From: Alphaproteobacteria bacterium
Lineage (GTDB): Bacteria > Pseudomonadota > Alphaproteobacteria > Micropepsales > Micropepsaceae
DNA length: 18,276 bases
NCBI GenBank assembly: GCA_028869725.1
Contig: JAGWRJ010000224.1
Span: forward strand, 1 to 18,276
Reading direction: 5' to 3'
Both the position numbers and the translations under genes were made by a program. The notes beneath the pieces are model-generated. The model searched no databases and was not told where the DNA came from. It saw only the letters and a list, made by a program, of their open reading frames with translations. Below, piece after piece: positions 1-7,689 of this stretch; position 1 is the first letter of the stretch; the number at the start of each line of letters is the position of its first letter.

Positions 1-1011
1 AGGCAGGCCCAATGCGGCACCGGCCGAACCATCGGAATATTCAAGGCCTGCCTTGTAAGGTCCGGACACCAGGGTTGCGCTGGCATGCACGGCATCACTG
101 GTGCCATGGCGCGCTGCGGAAAACGGATCAAAACCATAGGTGTTGCTTTGCCGATAGGCTCCACCAATGGCGGCGGTCAAGTTGTTGCTCAACATGTAAT
201 CGAGCTCGCCACCAACAGCCCAGTCGATCAGATCTGACCGACCGGCAAGCTTGTGCGCTAACTGTCCATGCACAATGCCCCCATAAAGACCAAGCGAGGT
301 ACGGCCAAAATAGCCGGTGTAGTTGAGCGCGCCCTCCACGAGCTCGGTCTGGCGGCCAGCAAGATCTGGCGCCGTGCGCGTGAACGGTATCGGCCCTGAG
401 ACAAGAGCCGGGGTAAACGATAGACCGAGCTGAACTCCGAACAGTCGGGGTGAAAAATATGTCAGCTTGCTGTCGTTGGCGGTCGAGAATACAGCACTGC
501 GGATATCGAAGACGTCGCGCAGACTGGCACCGGTACGCGGATCAGCAAAGAAGGTGATGTTGGCGTCATCGATAGCCACTTCAGGTGCGATCAGCGGCCC
601 GGTGATCGCCATCGTGTACGCGGCGCCGTCCTGCTGTCCGACCTGAAGCTCGCCATAGGGCGTGTGGACGAACCCGTAGGCCTTTGAGAAAAAGCGGTTG
701 CCGTAATTATCGCCAGAGTAGCGATCATGGTAGAGATCGAGCATGGTGGCGACACCGGCCCGCCACTCATTGGCAAAGAGCTTGTCGATCTTGGCATTGG
801 CAAATACGGAGGCGGTTGACCCGATATGCTGGTGGGCCGCGCTCTGAGATGCAGAAAAGCCGGTGACGTTGACATCCGCGCCCAGATGCGCGGTCCAGTC
901 TTGGCCAAGATCGAGGCTAATCGGGCCCTGCCATGGCTCCTGTGCGCACACCGGCGCGGCAATGAGCAGTAAAGCGACGACAAGGCCTGGCCACGATGAT
1001 CGCCACACCAT
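1..1011 (-). CDS. Outer-membrane porin, partial (C-terminus beyond left edge)
   Basis: The minus strand is open from an ATG at 1011 to the window edge, giving 337 residues with no stop. The N-terminus is a typical signal peptide: a hydrophobic stretch at residues 9-21 and likely cleavage after VCA at residue 23. The rest is soluble-looking, with alternating short strands and turns, many Gly, Tyr, Asn and Asp residues, and segments such as YGFVHTPYGELQVGQQDG and ANDSKLTYFSPRLFGVQLGL. These resemble the strand and loop pattern of Gram-negative general porins (OmpC/Por-like, 16-strand trimers). I infer diffusion of small solutes across the outer membrane. The start lies 4 nt beyond the stop of the DUF3828-like gene, so translation is probably coupled. 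The final Phe-ended strand is not visible. The porin family is fairly secure; substrate preference cannot be told. Confidence 0.72.
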   Translation of the reverse strand, partial: MVWRSSWPGLVVALLLIAAPVCAQEPWQGPISLDLGQDWTAHLGADVNVTGFSASQSAAHQHIGSTASVFANAKIDKLFANEWRAGVATMLDLYHDRYSGDNYGNRFFSKAYGFVHTPYGELQVGQQDGAAYTMAITGPLIAPEVAIDDANITFFADPRTGASLRDVFDIRSAVFSTANDSKLTYFSPRLFGVQLGLSFTPALVSGPIPFTRTAPDLAGRQTELVEGALNYTGYFGRTSLGLYGGIVHGQLAHKLAGRSDLIDWAVGGELDYMLSNNLTAAIGGAYRQSNTYGFDPFSAARHGTSDAVHASATLVSGPYKAGLEYSDGSAGAALGLP

Positions 1012-1015
1012 CGCG

Positions 1016-1549
1016 TCAGCGGCCGCGTGCGTTGCGGATGGCGAAGGCGAGATTGGACGTCAGCGTGCCGCGATTGGCATAGGGAACGCCGCCACCATAG
1101 ATCACATCGTCCACGCGCCAGCCGATCGCGGTGTGTGTCAGACGCAGCGTGTCCTGCCAGTGATAGGTTCGCCCCGACGGGCTGTGGTAGCTGAGCGCGG
1201 CTGGACATTCGGCACCGGCAGCGGTGCCGTGGCAGCTGCCAACCGTGGCCTTGCTTGCTCCGTCGAACAGCGACACGAAAATATCGCCTTCGAGAAGCGG
1301 AGGAACGGCATGACGCGAATTCTGCGCATAGGCAAGTTCCGCCTCGTTTGCGGCGGCAAGCGTGTGGGCCAGTGCCGGCGAAATGAATGGCTCAAGGCGC
1401 GCGCGCGCGGCACTGTCCGGAATTCCGCCTTCCTTGAGTGACAGGACTGCCGTGTAAAAGCCCTGGGCGATGGCCTCGGGCGTGTCCGCCACCCCGGCAA
1501 CGGCCGGGGCGGCGAGAAAGACAAGAGCAAAGAGCGCGCGCCAGATCAT
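1016..1549 (-). CDS. Secreted DUF3828-like protein
   Basis: This gene encodes 177 residues. Residues 1-18 (MIWRALFALVFLAAPAVA) form a Sec signal peptide with an AVA cleavage site, so the product is probably periplasmic. The mature part opens with a helix containing AIAQGFYTAVLSL, then a segment on PFISPALAHTLAAANEAE, a strand with EGDIFVSLFDG, and ends with a GWRVDDVIYGG motif. This order (FY helix, terminal-residue-of-precursor helix, acidic DxF segment, W-R-I/V-D-D-V strand) resembles the DUF3828/YbjP-like fold, which is NTF2-related and has no established function. Two cysteines (SCHG and AECP) could form a disulfide. Its ATG overlaps the mscL stop by one base (TGATG), and the porin starts 4 nt after its own stop. 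Position in the envelope cluster suggests a periplasmic accessory role; this is inference only. Confidence 0.7.
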   Translation of the reverse strand: MIWRALFALVFLAAPAVAGVADTPEAIAQGFYTAVLSLKEGGIPDSAARARLEPFISPALAHTLAAANEAELAYAQNSRHAVPPLLEGDIFVSLFDGASKATVGSCHGTAAGAECPAALSYHSPSGRTYHWQDTLRLTHTAIGWRVDDVIYGGGVPYANRGTLTSNLAFAIRNARGR

Positions 1550-1965
1550 CAGTTGCGTGCCTGCAGAAGATCTCGGATCTGCCGCAGCAGGAGTACGTCT
1601 TCACTCGGGGGCAAAGGCGCGGTCGTCGGGGCCGGCGTCTTCAGCCGGTTGATCTGACGCACGATGAGAAACAGCACCAGTGCCACAATAAAAAAATTGA
1701 TGACAGCGGTTACAAAGACACCGTAACCGAGGATGACGGCCCCGGCCTTTTGCGCTGCAGCCAGGGTTGGGTAGGGACCACCGCCTCTCAGCACCAAAAA
1801 GTAATTGGTGAAGTCGGCACCACCCGTAACCAGCCCGATGATCGGATTGAGAATGTCCTTGACCAGCGTGTTGACGATGCCTGTGAACGACGCACCGATA
1901 ATGACACCAACCGCCAGATCGATGACGCTGCCCCGCATGGCAAATTTTTTGAATTCTTCAAACAT
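1549..1965 (-). CDS. mscL: Large-conductance mechanosensitive channel MscL
   Basis: The 138-residue product matches MscL throughout. The amphipathic N-terminal helix MFEEFKKFAMRGSVIDLAVG runs into TM1 with the pore-lining AVGVIIGASFTGIVNTLV segment. A periplasmic loop follows (about residues 45-75, containing TNYFLVLRGGG), then TM2 (about 78-102, GYGVFVTAVINFFIVALVLF). The C-terminal cytoplasmic helical bundle ends in LLLRQIRDLLQARN. MscL is an inner-membrane homopentamer that opens under high membrane tension and releases solutes on hypo-osmotic shock. Length is normal for the family. A GGGGG run upstream of the ATG could serve as ribosome binding site. It is the first gene of an overlapping three-gene run leading to a secreted protein and a porin, an association that would fit envelope and osmotic homeostasis. 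Confidence 0.96.
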   Translation of the reverse strand: MFEEFKKFAMRGSVIDLAVGVIIGASFTGIVNTLVKDILNPIIGLVTGGADFTNYFLVLRGGGPYPTLAAAQKAGAVILGYGVFVTAVINFFIVALVLFLIVRQINRLKTPAPTTAPLPPSEDVLLLRQIRDLLQARN

Positions 1966-2210
1966 ACTGCCCCCTGCGGCATGATTGCCCTGCTAACGTA
2001 TTGATAAATACAGCCTTTCACAAGAACCGGGGTGTCAGGCCGGAGCCGCCCTGGTTCACGGGCGTAACCCGGCTGGATCCGTCCACAGCAGCCCGTTCCG
2101 CGCGCGCTGACCGCCAGGGCTCAGGCCGTGGGGCTCGGTCGTCCGCCCCGAGGCGGGCTGTGGCCGCTGGCAGGCTGTCGCGGGCGGCAAAAGGCGCCGC
2201 ACCGCGCGGC
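1966..2210. other. Gene-less GC-rich stretch between mscL and rpmI
   Basis: I see no credible gene here. Short open frames exist on both strands, but they are Arg/Ala/Pro/Gly-rich and lack recognisable motifs. A possible weak mscL promoter on the minus strand has TTGTGA (2018-2023) as -35, but no good -10 was found. One clear hairpin sits at 2143-2156: CCGCC, loop CCGA, GGCGG. It has no T-tract, so it does not look like an intrinsic terminator. The rest is very GC-rich and could fold extensively. A structured RNA cannot be excluded, but none of the common ones (RNase P, tmRNA, 6S, cobalamin riboswitch) was recognised. Confidence 0.5.
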
Positions 2211-2238
2211 TTGCAAATTGTGCCCTTTTGCTTATAAG
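2211..2238 (+). promoter_or_regulatory. Probable rpmI-rplT promoter
   Basis: TTGCAA at 2211-2216 is followed after 16 bases by TATAAG at 2233-2238. This resembles a housekeeping sigma-70 promoter, with a 4/6 match at -35 and a good -10. The AT-rich patch stands out in otherwise very GC-rich DNA. Transcription would start near 2245, giving a leader of about 77 nt before rpmI. Confidence 0.5.
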
Positions 2239-2242
2239 CAGC

Positions 2243-2308
2243 GCCCTTTCGGGCCGTCCGGCGAACGGACATGCCGTGGCGGCCCAGAACGCAACCGGGC
2301 TTACGCCC
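2243..2308 (+). promoter_or_regulatory. Structured rpmI leader with three tandem hairpins
   Basis: Three perfect stems lie between the promoter and the ribosome binding site. The first is GCCC-TTTC-GGGC (2243-2254), the second GTCCG-GCGAA-CGGAC (2256-2270) and the third GGGC-TTAC-GCCC (2297-2308). The third ends two bases before the GAGGA ribosome binding site at 2310-2314. GGGCC (2251-2255) can instead pair with GGCCC (2281-2285), which would break hairpin one. L35-L20 operons in other bacteria are autoregulated by L20 binding to leader RNA. A similar role here is inference, since no known L20-binding motif was recognised. Confidence 0.4.
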
Positions 2309-2321
2309 CGAGGAACGCAAA

Positions 2322-2519
2322 ATGTCCAAGCTAAAGACCAAGTCGAGCGCCAAGAAGCGCTTCAAATTCACTGCGAGCGGCAAAATCAAGAAGGGCCAGG
2401 CCGGCAAGCGCCATGGCATGATCAAGCGCTCGAATGAGCAGATCCGGGACCTGCGCGGCACCTCGACGCTGAGCGGCTCGGAAACCCAGCGCATCAAGCG
2501 CTGGATGCCCTACGCGTAA
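2322..2519 (+). CDS. rpmI: 50S ribosomal protein L35
   Basis: The 65-residue, strongly basic product begins MSKLKTKSSAKKRFKFTASG and continues with KIKKGQAGKRHGMIKRS, the conserved L35 signature, and ends RIKRWMPYA. L35 is a small protein of the large ribosomal subunit. An in-frame ATG exists upstream at 2271, but it would add 17 unrelated residues. The start at 2322 gives the family's normal length and has GAGGA at 2310-2314, 7 nt upstream. rplT follows after 11 nt, the usual L35-L20 pairing. infC, which often precedes rpmI in other bacteria, is absent here, so the pair has its own promoter. Confidence 0.97.
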   Translation: MSKLKTKSSAKKRFKFTASGKIKKGQAGKRHGMIKRSNEQIRDLRGTSTLSGSETQRIKRWMPYA

Positions 2520-2530
2520 GGAGGGATCGG

Positions 2531-2878
2531 ATGTCCAAGTCACCCCGCTCGGTTGCCAGCCACGCCCGCCGCAAACGCGTATTCAAGCAGGTCAAGGGCT
2601 TTTACGGCCGCCGCAAGAATACGATCCGCGCTGCCAATGCGGCCGCAGATCGTTCGCTGCAGCACAATTATATTGGCCGCAAACTGAAGAAGCGCAATTT
2701 TCGCGCCCTCTGGATTCAGCGCATCAATGCCGCCTGCCGTGAGCACGGCCTGACCTACAGCCGATTTATCGCCGGGCTCGACAAGGCCGGGATCGAAATC
2801 GACCGCAAGGTCCTTGCCGATCTCGCCGTACGCGAGCCCGAGGCCTTCAAGGCGCTGGTGGACCAGGCGACCGCGTAA
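2531..2878 (+). CDS. rplT: 50S ribosomal protein L20
   Basis: The 115-residue basic protein carries the L20 signatures: VASHARRKRVFKQVKGFYGR, RRKNTIRAANAA, NFRALWIQRINAACREHGL and TYSRFIAGLDKAGIEIDRKVL, with DLAVREPEAFKALV at the C-terminus. L20 binds 23S rRNA and is essential early in 50S assembly. In several bacteria it also represses its own operon by binding leader mRNA. A strong ribosome binding site, AAGGAGGG (2518-2525), overlaps the rpmI stop region, and the ATG is 11 nt after rpmI. The N-terminus (MSKSPRSVASHARRKR) differs slightly from the usual MARVKRGVTSHARHKK type, but the core is intact. A structured gap separates it from pheS. Confidence 0.97.
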   Translation: MSKSPRSVASHARRKRVFKQVKGFYGRRKNTIRAANAAADRSLQHNYIGRKLKKRNFRALWIQRINAACREHGLTYSRFIAGLDKAGIEIDRKVLADLAVREPEAFKALVDQATA

Positions 2879-2995
2879 GGTGCTTCAGGCACCGGCGCGC
2901 ACGCAGGGCCACCGGTTCGTCTCCAACGATCATCGCCCGGTGCGCGGCTGCGCCGGCGAGCCGGGCGATACCATGGATGTCCTTGCTGGACATCC
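2879..2995 (+). promoter_or_regulatory. Hairpin cluster between rplT and pheS
   Basis: Three stem-loops fill this 137-nt gap. GGTGC-TTCAG-GCACC (2879-2893) directly follows the rplT stop. CGCCCGG (2934-2940) pairs with CCGGGCG (2961-2967) around an inner GCGC-GGCT-GCGC. GGATGTCC (2975-2982) pairs perfectly with GGACATCC (2988-2995) over a 5-nt loop, 20 nt upstream of the pheS ATG. None is followed by a T-run, so intrinsic termination is not supported. There is no Phe-rich leader peptide of the enterobacterial pheM type. Confidence 0.4.
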
Positions 2996-3015
2996 TCAAG
3001 CCCAGGTGAGCAGGC

Positions 3016-4095
3016 ATGTCGGCCCTTCAAAGCCTTGAAACCCAGATCCTTGTTGCGATCGACGCCGCTGAGGATGAGAGCGCCCTTGACGTCGTTCGTG
3101 TGGCGGCGCTCGGGAAAAAGGGCAGCATCAGCGAGCTGTTGAAAACGCTGGGCACCATGAGCCCGGACGAACGCAAGCAGAAGGGGCCACTCTTCAATGG
3201 CGTACGCGATCGCGTCGCCGAGGCCATCGCCACGCGCAAGCGTGCGCTCGCGGACCGGGCTCTCGATGCCCGTCTGAACAGTGAGCGCGTGGATGTCACC
3301 TTGCCCGCGCAGCCGGTTGCGCAAGGCACGGTTCATCCTATTTCCCAGGTTCTCGACGAAGTGACGGCCATTTTTGCCGATCTGGGGTTTTCCGTGGCCG
3401 AGGGCCCCGATGTCGAATACGACGACTACAACTTCACCAAACTCAATATTCCGCCCGACCATCCGGCGCGTCAGATGCACGATACGTTTTATCTGGCGCC
3501 ACAGGCTGATAGATCGCGCCATGTACTGCGCACCCATACCTCACCGGTGCAGGTACGCACGATGCTCACGCAGAAGCCGCCGATTCGCATCATTGCACCG
3601 GGCCGCACCTATCGCGTCGACAATGATGCGACCCATTCGCCGATGTTTCACCAGATCGAAGCCCTGGTGATCGATGAAAATACCCATCTTGGCCACCTCA
3701 AATGGGTGGTGGAGGAATTCTGCAAAGCCTTCTTTGAGATTGATACCGTAGAGCTGCGCGGCCGGCCAAGCTTCTTTCCGTTCACCGAGCCCAGTGTGGA
3801 GTGGGATCTGCGCTGCGACCGCTCCACACCCGGCCGTATCGTTTTCGGGCATGGCAATGACTGGCTGGAACTGGGTGGATCCGGAATGGTTCATCCCAAT
3901 GTCCTGTCGATGTGCGGCGTTGATGCGAGCCGCTATCAGGGCTTTGCCTTCGGTCTCGGCCTGGACCGGCTCGCCATGCTGAAATATGGCGCGCCCGATC
4001 TGCGCCCGTTTTTCGACGGCGACCTGCGCTGGCTGAAGCATTATGGCTTTTCGGCTTTCGATGTGCCCACCCTCGACGCGGGACTAAGCGCATGA
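3016..4095 (+). CDS. pheS: Phenylalanine--tRNA ligase alpha subunit
   Basis: The 359-residue product is a full-length class IIc synthetase alpha subunit. Residues 1-90 form the N-terminal coiled-coil tRNA-binding region (GKKGSISELLKTLGTMSPDER). The catalytic domain starts around HPISQVLDEV (107-116). It contains GPDVEYDDYNF (130-140), HDTFYL (155-160), LRTHTSPVQVR (171-181), motif 2 RTYRVDNDATHSPMFHQ (197-213) and motif 3 FAFGLGLDRLAML (310-322). The active enzyme is an alpha2-beta2 tetramer charging tRNA-Phe. The start codon has only a weak AGCAGG ribosome binding site just upstream. The gene ends in an ATGA overlap with pheT, giving 1:1 coupled translation. No unusual substitutions were noticed. 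Confidence 0.98.
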   Translation: MSALQSLETQILVAIDAAEDESALDVVRVAALGKKGSISELLKTLGTMSPDERKQKGPLFNGVRDRVAEAIATRKRALADRALDARLNSERVDVTLPAQPVAQGTVHPISQVLDEVTAIFADLGFSVAEGPDVEYDDYNFTKLNIPPDHPARQMHDTFYLAPQADRSRHVLRTHTSPVQVRTMLTQKPPIRIIAPGRTYRVDNDATHSPMFHQIEALVIDENTHLGHLKWVVEEFCKAFFEIDTVELRGRPSFFPFTEPSVEWDLRCDRSTPGRIVFGHGNDWLELGGSGMVHPNVLSMCGVDASRYQGFAFGLGLDRLAMLKYGAPDLRPFFDGDLRWLKHYGFSAFDVPTLDAGLSA

Positions 4096-6488
4096 AACTG
4101 ACGTACTCCTGGCTCTGCGAACATCTGGACACGCAGGCCGACGCGACCGCGCTTGCCGATAGGCTGACGGCCATCGGTCTCGAAGTCGAGAAGCTGGAGG
4201 ATGCCGGCGCGCGTCTCGCCGATTTCACGGTCGCCCACGTTGTGTCGGCGGAAAAGCATCCCAATGCGGACAAGCTTAAACTCTGCATGGTCGATACCGG
4301 CGCCGACATTGTTCAGGTGGTGTGCGGCGCGCCTAATGCCCGCACCGGCATCAAGGCGGTGTTCGCCCGTCCGGGGGTCGTCATCCCCTATAGTGGAGAT
4401 GTCCTCAAAGTCGGGGCCATTCGCGGTCTTGAGTCGCGAGGCATGCTCTGTTCTGCCCGCGAACTACTGTTGTCGGACGAGCACGAGGGCATCATTGAAC
4501 TGCCATCCGAGGCTGAAATTGGTACTCCTGCAGCGCGGGCGCTAGGTCTTGATGATCCGGTCATCGAGATTTCCCTGACGCCCAATCGTGGCGACTGCAC
4601 GGGAGTGCACGGCATCGCCCGCGATCTTGCTGCCGCGGGAATGGGTCAGCTAAAAACCAAAGACCCGCAGAAGATTGGTGGAAGCTTCGTTTCACCGCTT
4701 GGTGTCAGAATCACCGAGACGGCCGCCCAGCAAGGCGCGTGTCCGCTCTTTGCCGGGCGTCTGATCCGGGGTGTCCGCAACGGGCCGTCGCCGCAATGGC
4801 TGCAGGACCGCCTGCGTGCCGTGGGACTTAGGCCGATTTCGGCACTCGTCGACATCACCAATCTCATGAGTCTCGACCGCGGCCGTCCGTTGCATGTCTT
4901 CGATGCCGATACGCTGACTGGCGGGATCTGTGTGCGCATGGCAACCGATGGCGAGACACTTCGCGCCCTCGACGGCAGAACCTACGCGCTCGATTCGTCG
5001 ATGTGCGTGATCGCCGATGAGAGCGGGGCACTCAGTCTAGGCGGCATTATGGGTGGCGAGACAAGCGGCTGTACCGAGGCGACAGTCAATGTATTCGTCG
5101 AAGCTGCCCTGTTCGACCCGGCACGGATCGCAGCTACCGGTCGCAAACTCGGCATTGTCTCGGACGCACGCTACCGCTTTGAACGCGGCGTTGATCCGCA
5201 GTTCTGCATTCCGGGACTTGAACTTGCCACGCACTGGATTCTCGAGCTGTGCGGAGGCGAAGCAAGCGAGATCGTGGTGGCCGGCCAGATACCCGAGTGG
5301 CGGCGCCAGATCGTGCTTGCGCCTGATACGGTCAGCCGCCTGACGGGGCTCAGCCTCGACGTCATCCAGATCGAGCAGATCCTTACAGGGCTGGGCTTTG
5401 GGGTCGATGCCAGGGACGGAGAGCTGCGGGTTTCTCCACCATCCTGGCGCGGTGATGTGCACGGGCCTGCTGATCTCGTCGAAGAAGTGGTGCGCATGCA
5501 CGGTATCGATCAGGTACCCGCGGTGCCCCTGCCCCGGCCCTTTGCGGTTGCCCGCCCCGTGCTGACCAGCGCCCAGCGGCGGGCGCGGTTGTGCCGGCGG
5601 GCGCTTGCCGCACGCGGCTTTCATGAGTGCGTGCACTATTCTTTCCTCGCCCGGTCCAAGGCTGCACTTTTTGGCGGTGGCGATGCAGCGCGACAGCTGG
5701 AAAACCCGATTGCTGCGGATCTGGATGCGTTGCGGCCAACACCGCTGCCATCGCTGCTGGACGCAGCGGCGCGCAATCAGGCCCGCGGCCAGTCCTGCCT
5801 CACCCTGTTCGAAGTGGGCGCCGGGTTCAGCAGCGGCCTGCCCGGAGAACAGGAAACCATAGCAGCTGCGGTGCGGGTCGGAACACCTTCCCCGGACTGG
5901 CGCAAAATGCAGCGCCCGCCCGATGTGTTCGACGCCAAAGCGGACATGCTGGCCGTTTTAGAGATCCTGATGGGTAGCGCGATGACCGCGCCGGTGCGCG
6001 CAGGTGCACCTTCCTGGTATCATCCCGGCCGCTCCGGCGTTCTGGCGTTAGGCCCGCGCATCATCGCCCAGTTCGGCGAATTGCATCCGCGTATCTGCGA
6101 GGCTTTTGAGCTCAAAGGACCATTGGTCGCGTGCGAGATTTTTCTTGATCGCATCCCCGAGCCAAAGAACAGAGGAAAGGCGCGGGCAGTCTTTGCGCCC
6201 AGTGCGCTGCAACCGGTGGAACGCGACTTTGCCTTCGTCGTAGCTGATGACGTGGCCGCGGAAGACGTGCTGAAGGCCGCGCGCATGGCAGAGCGGGCAC
6301 TGATCGAAAGCTGCAGCGTATTCGACGTCTATGCCGGACCCGGCGTACCCGAGGGTAAGAAGTCCCTTGCCATTCGCGTCCGTCTGCAGCCACGCGACAG
6401 GACCCTCACCGATGCGCAGATTGACGCGATTGCCGCGAAGATCGTCGCGGCCATTGGTAAGGCCACCGGTGGCACGTTGCGGGGCTAA
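4092..6488 (+). CDS. pheT: Phenylalanine--tRNA ligase beta subunit
   Basis: The 798-residue product has the normal bacterial length and domain order. It opens with MKLTYSWLCEHLDT, followed by an EMAP/OB-fold tRNA-binding domain at about residues 39-148 (EKHPNADKLKLCMVDTG at 54-70, AIRGLESRGMLCS). Next come VIEISLTPNRGDC (157-169), the B3/B4 editing region (about 210-380, ALVDITNLMSLDRGRPLHVFD and DARYRFERGVDP), the B5 domain (about 400-475, RVSPPSWRGD with VRMHGIDQVPA) and a catalytic-core-like domain. The C-terminal ferredoxin-like anticodon-binding domain runs from about 705 to 797 (LQPVERDFAFVV to DAQIDAIAAKIVAAIG). The beta subunit binds tRNA-Phe and hydrolyses mischarged Tyr-tRNA-Phe. 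It overlaps pheS by 4 nt, and an MFS gene starts 22 nt after its stop. Confidence 0.98.
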   Translation: MKLTYSWLCEHLDTQADATALADRLTAIGLEVEKLEDAGARLADFTVAHVVSAEKHPNADKLKLCMVDTGADIVQVVCGAPNARTGIKAVFARPGVVIPYSGDVLKVGAIRGLESRGMLCSARELLLSDEHEGIIELPSEAEIGTPAARALGLDDPVIEISLTPNRGDCTGVHGIARDLAAAGMGQLKTKDPQKIGGSFVSPLGVRITETAAQQGACPLFAGRLIRGVRNGPSPQWLQDRLRAVGLRPISALVDITNLMSLDRGRPLHVFDADTLTGGICVRMATDGETLRALDGRTYALDSSMCVIADESGALSLGGIMGGETSGCTEATVNVFVEAALFDPARIAATGRKLGIVSDARYRFERGVDPQFCIPGLELATHWILELCGGEASEIVVAGQIPEWRRQIVLAPDTVSRLTGLSLDVIQIEQILTGLGFGVDARDGELRVSPPSWRGDVHGPADLVEEVVRMHGIDQVPAVPLPRPFAVARPVLTSAQRRARLCRRALAARGFHECVHYSFLARSKAALFGGGDAARQLENPIAADLDALRPTPLPSLLDAAARNQARGQSCLTLFEVGAGFSSGLPGEQETIAAAVRVGTPSPDWRKMQRPPDVFDAKADMLAVLEILMGSAMTAPVRAGAPSWYHPGRSGVLALGPRIIAQFGELHPRICEAFELKGPLVACEIFLDRIPEPKNRGKARAVFAPSALQPVERDFAFVVADDVAAEDVLKAARMAERALIESCSVFDVYAGPGVPEGKKSLAIRVRLQPRDRTLTDAQIDAIAAKIVAAIGKATGGTLRG

Positions 6489-6510
6489 GGGGCAGGATCG
6501 GAGCCGGGCT

Positions 6511-7689
6511 ATGCGCCGCGATTTTGACGCCCGCTCTGCCCTCGCATTCATCGTCGCATTTGGTGTCGTCAGCTTTTTTGCCGACATGGCCTATGAAGGC
6601 ATGCGCGCCATCACCGGCCCGTTTCTGGGCAGCCTGGGGGCTACCGGCCTTGTCGTCGGACTGATCGCCGGAGGTGGCGAACTGATCGGCTACCTGTTGC
6701 GCCTGGTCACCGGACCACTTGCCGCGCGCAGCCGCCGCTATTGGGCGGTCACGCTGCTGGGCTATGTCATCCAGATGTCGGCAGTGCCGCTTCTGGCGCT
6801 GGCTGGCAATATCTGGACCGCTGCCGCATTCATCATGATGGAACGTGCGGGAAAGGCCGTGCGCAGCCCAGCTGCGTCCACCCTGAAGTCCCGCGCCGGC
6901 CGCCACATCGGCCAGGGCTGGGCGTTCGGCCTGCATGAAGCCATGGACCAAACCGGAGCCATGGGCGGGCCCCTGATCGCGGCATTGGTGCTTGCCCTTC
7001 ACCATGACTACCGCGCAGCGTTTGCCTGGCTTGCCATTCCTTCCGTCTGTGCACTCTTCGCAGTGGTGATCCTGCGTCTGCGCTACGGCTATGCCGGCGA
7101 CGTCGCAAAGGCGCCCGTCAAACATGCCGGTAACGGGCTGCCCCGCGCCTTCTGGCTCTATGCAGGCGCCGCGGCGCTCATCGGTGCAGGTTTCTGCGAT
7201 TATCCGCTGATCGCCTATCACTACGCTCAGGCGCGGCTCATGGGCGCACACTGGGTACCTATCCTCTATGCGGCGGCGATGGCCGCTGCGGGCCTTGGCA
7301 GTCTTCTCTTCGGGCAGGGCTATGACCGACGTGGTCTTGGGGTACTGGTACCGGGAACCCTGATCGGCACTGCCGTCGCGCCGCTCGTGTTTCTGGGCGG
7401 GTTCGGCGCCGCGGTGGCGGGTACCGTCCTGTGGGGAGTTGCGCTCGGTGCTCATGAGGCGGTGATGAATGCGTCCGTAGCAACGCTCGTGACCGAACAT
7501 GCCCGGGCCCGAGCCTATGGGATCTTCACGGCGATCTACGGCGTCGCCTGGTTTGCCGGCAGCGCCCTTTGCGGAGAGCTTTACGATTTGTCGCGGCCCG
7601 GCCTGGTTGGCCTTTCTGTCACGCTGCAGCTGGCGGGTCTCATTCCGCTCACCGCATTGCTCCGTGCACAGGCAAGTCCGAGGACCTGA
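6511..7689 (+). CDS. Major facilitator superfamily transporter
   Basis: From the ATG at 6511 the product has 392 residues and about 10-12 hydrophobic segments typical of an MFS permease. The N-terminal half has FIVAFGVVSFFADMAYEG and a TM2-3 region rich in Gly (GLVVGLIAGGGELIGYLLR). A basic loop, RERAGKAVRSP-like (MMERAGKAVRSPAASTLKSR), resembles loops in a subgroup of uncharacterised MFS proteins. The C-terminal half contains FGQGYDRRGLG between TM segments. This start is preferred because GGAG (6500-6503) lies 7 nt upstream; a longer in-frame start at 6331 would overlap pheT by over 150 nt and add a Pro/Arg-rich tail. It may be co-transcribed with pheT. Substrate unknown. Confidence 0.85.
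   Translation: MRRDFDARSALAFIVAFGVVSFFADMAYEGMRAITGPFLGSLGATGLVVGLIAGGGELIGYLLRLVTGPLAARSRRYWAVTLLGYVIQMSAVPLLALAGNIWTAAAFIMMERAGKAVRSPAASTLKSRAGRHIGQGWAFGLHEAMDQTGAMGGPLIAALVLALHHDYRAAFAWLAIPSVCALFAVVILRLRYGYAGDVAKAPVKHAGNGLPRAFWLYAGAAALIGAGFCDYPLIAYHYAQARLMGAHWVPILYAAAMAAAGLGSLLFGQGYDRRGLGVLVPGTLIGTAVAPLVFLGGFGAAVAGTVLWGVALGAHEAVMNASVATLVTEHARARAYGIFTAIYGVAWFAGSALCGELYDLSRPGLVGLSVTLQLAGLIPLTALLRAQASPRT

Noticed and set aside
591..1441. Open frames on both strands overlapping the porin and DUF3828-like genes
   Set aside because: Their translations are Arg/Ser/Pro/His-rich with no motifs, while the chosen frames give signal peptides and recognisable protein patterns.
2143..2156. Hairpin CCGCC-CCGA-GGCGG considered as an intrinsic terminator
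   Set aside because: There is no T-tract on either side, and no gene ends nearby.
2001..2497. Open frames of 78 and 159 codons in the gap before rpmI
   Set aside because: Composition is Arg/Ala/Pro-rich with no motifs, and the minus-strand frame runs through rpmI; they look like a by-product of high GC.
2973..3038. 21-codon frame overlapping the pheS start, considered as a leader peptide
   Set aside because: It encodes MDVLAGHPQAQVSRHV and so on, has no Phe codons and no ribosome binding site, so it does not resemble a pheST attenuation leader.
2755..3537. 260-codon frame antisense to rplT and pheS
   Set aside because: It lies entirely over well-identified genes and their gap, and its translation shows no family features.
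6406..7500. 364-codon frame antisense to the MFS gene
   Set aside because: The MFS frame has clear membrane segments; the antisense translation is charged, His/Gln-rich and motif-free.
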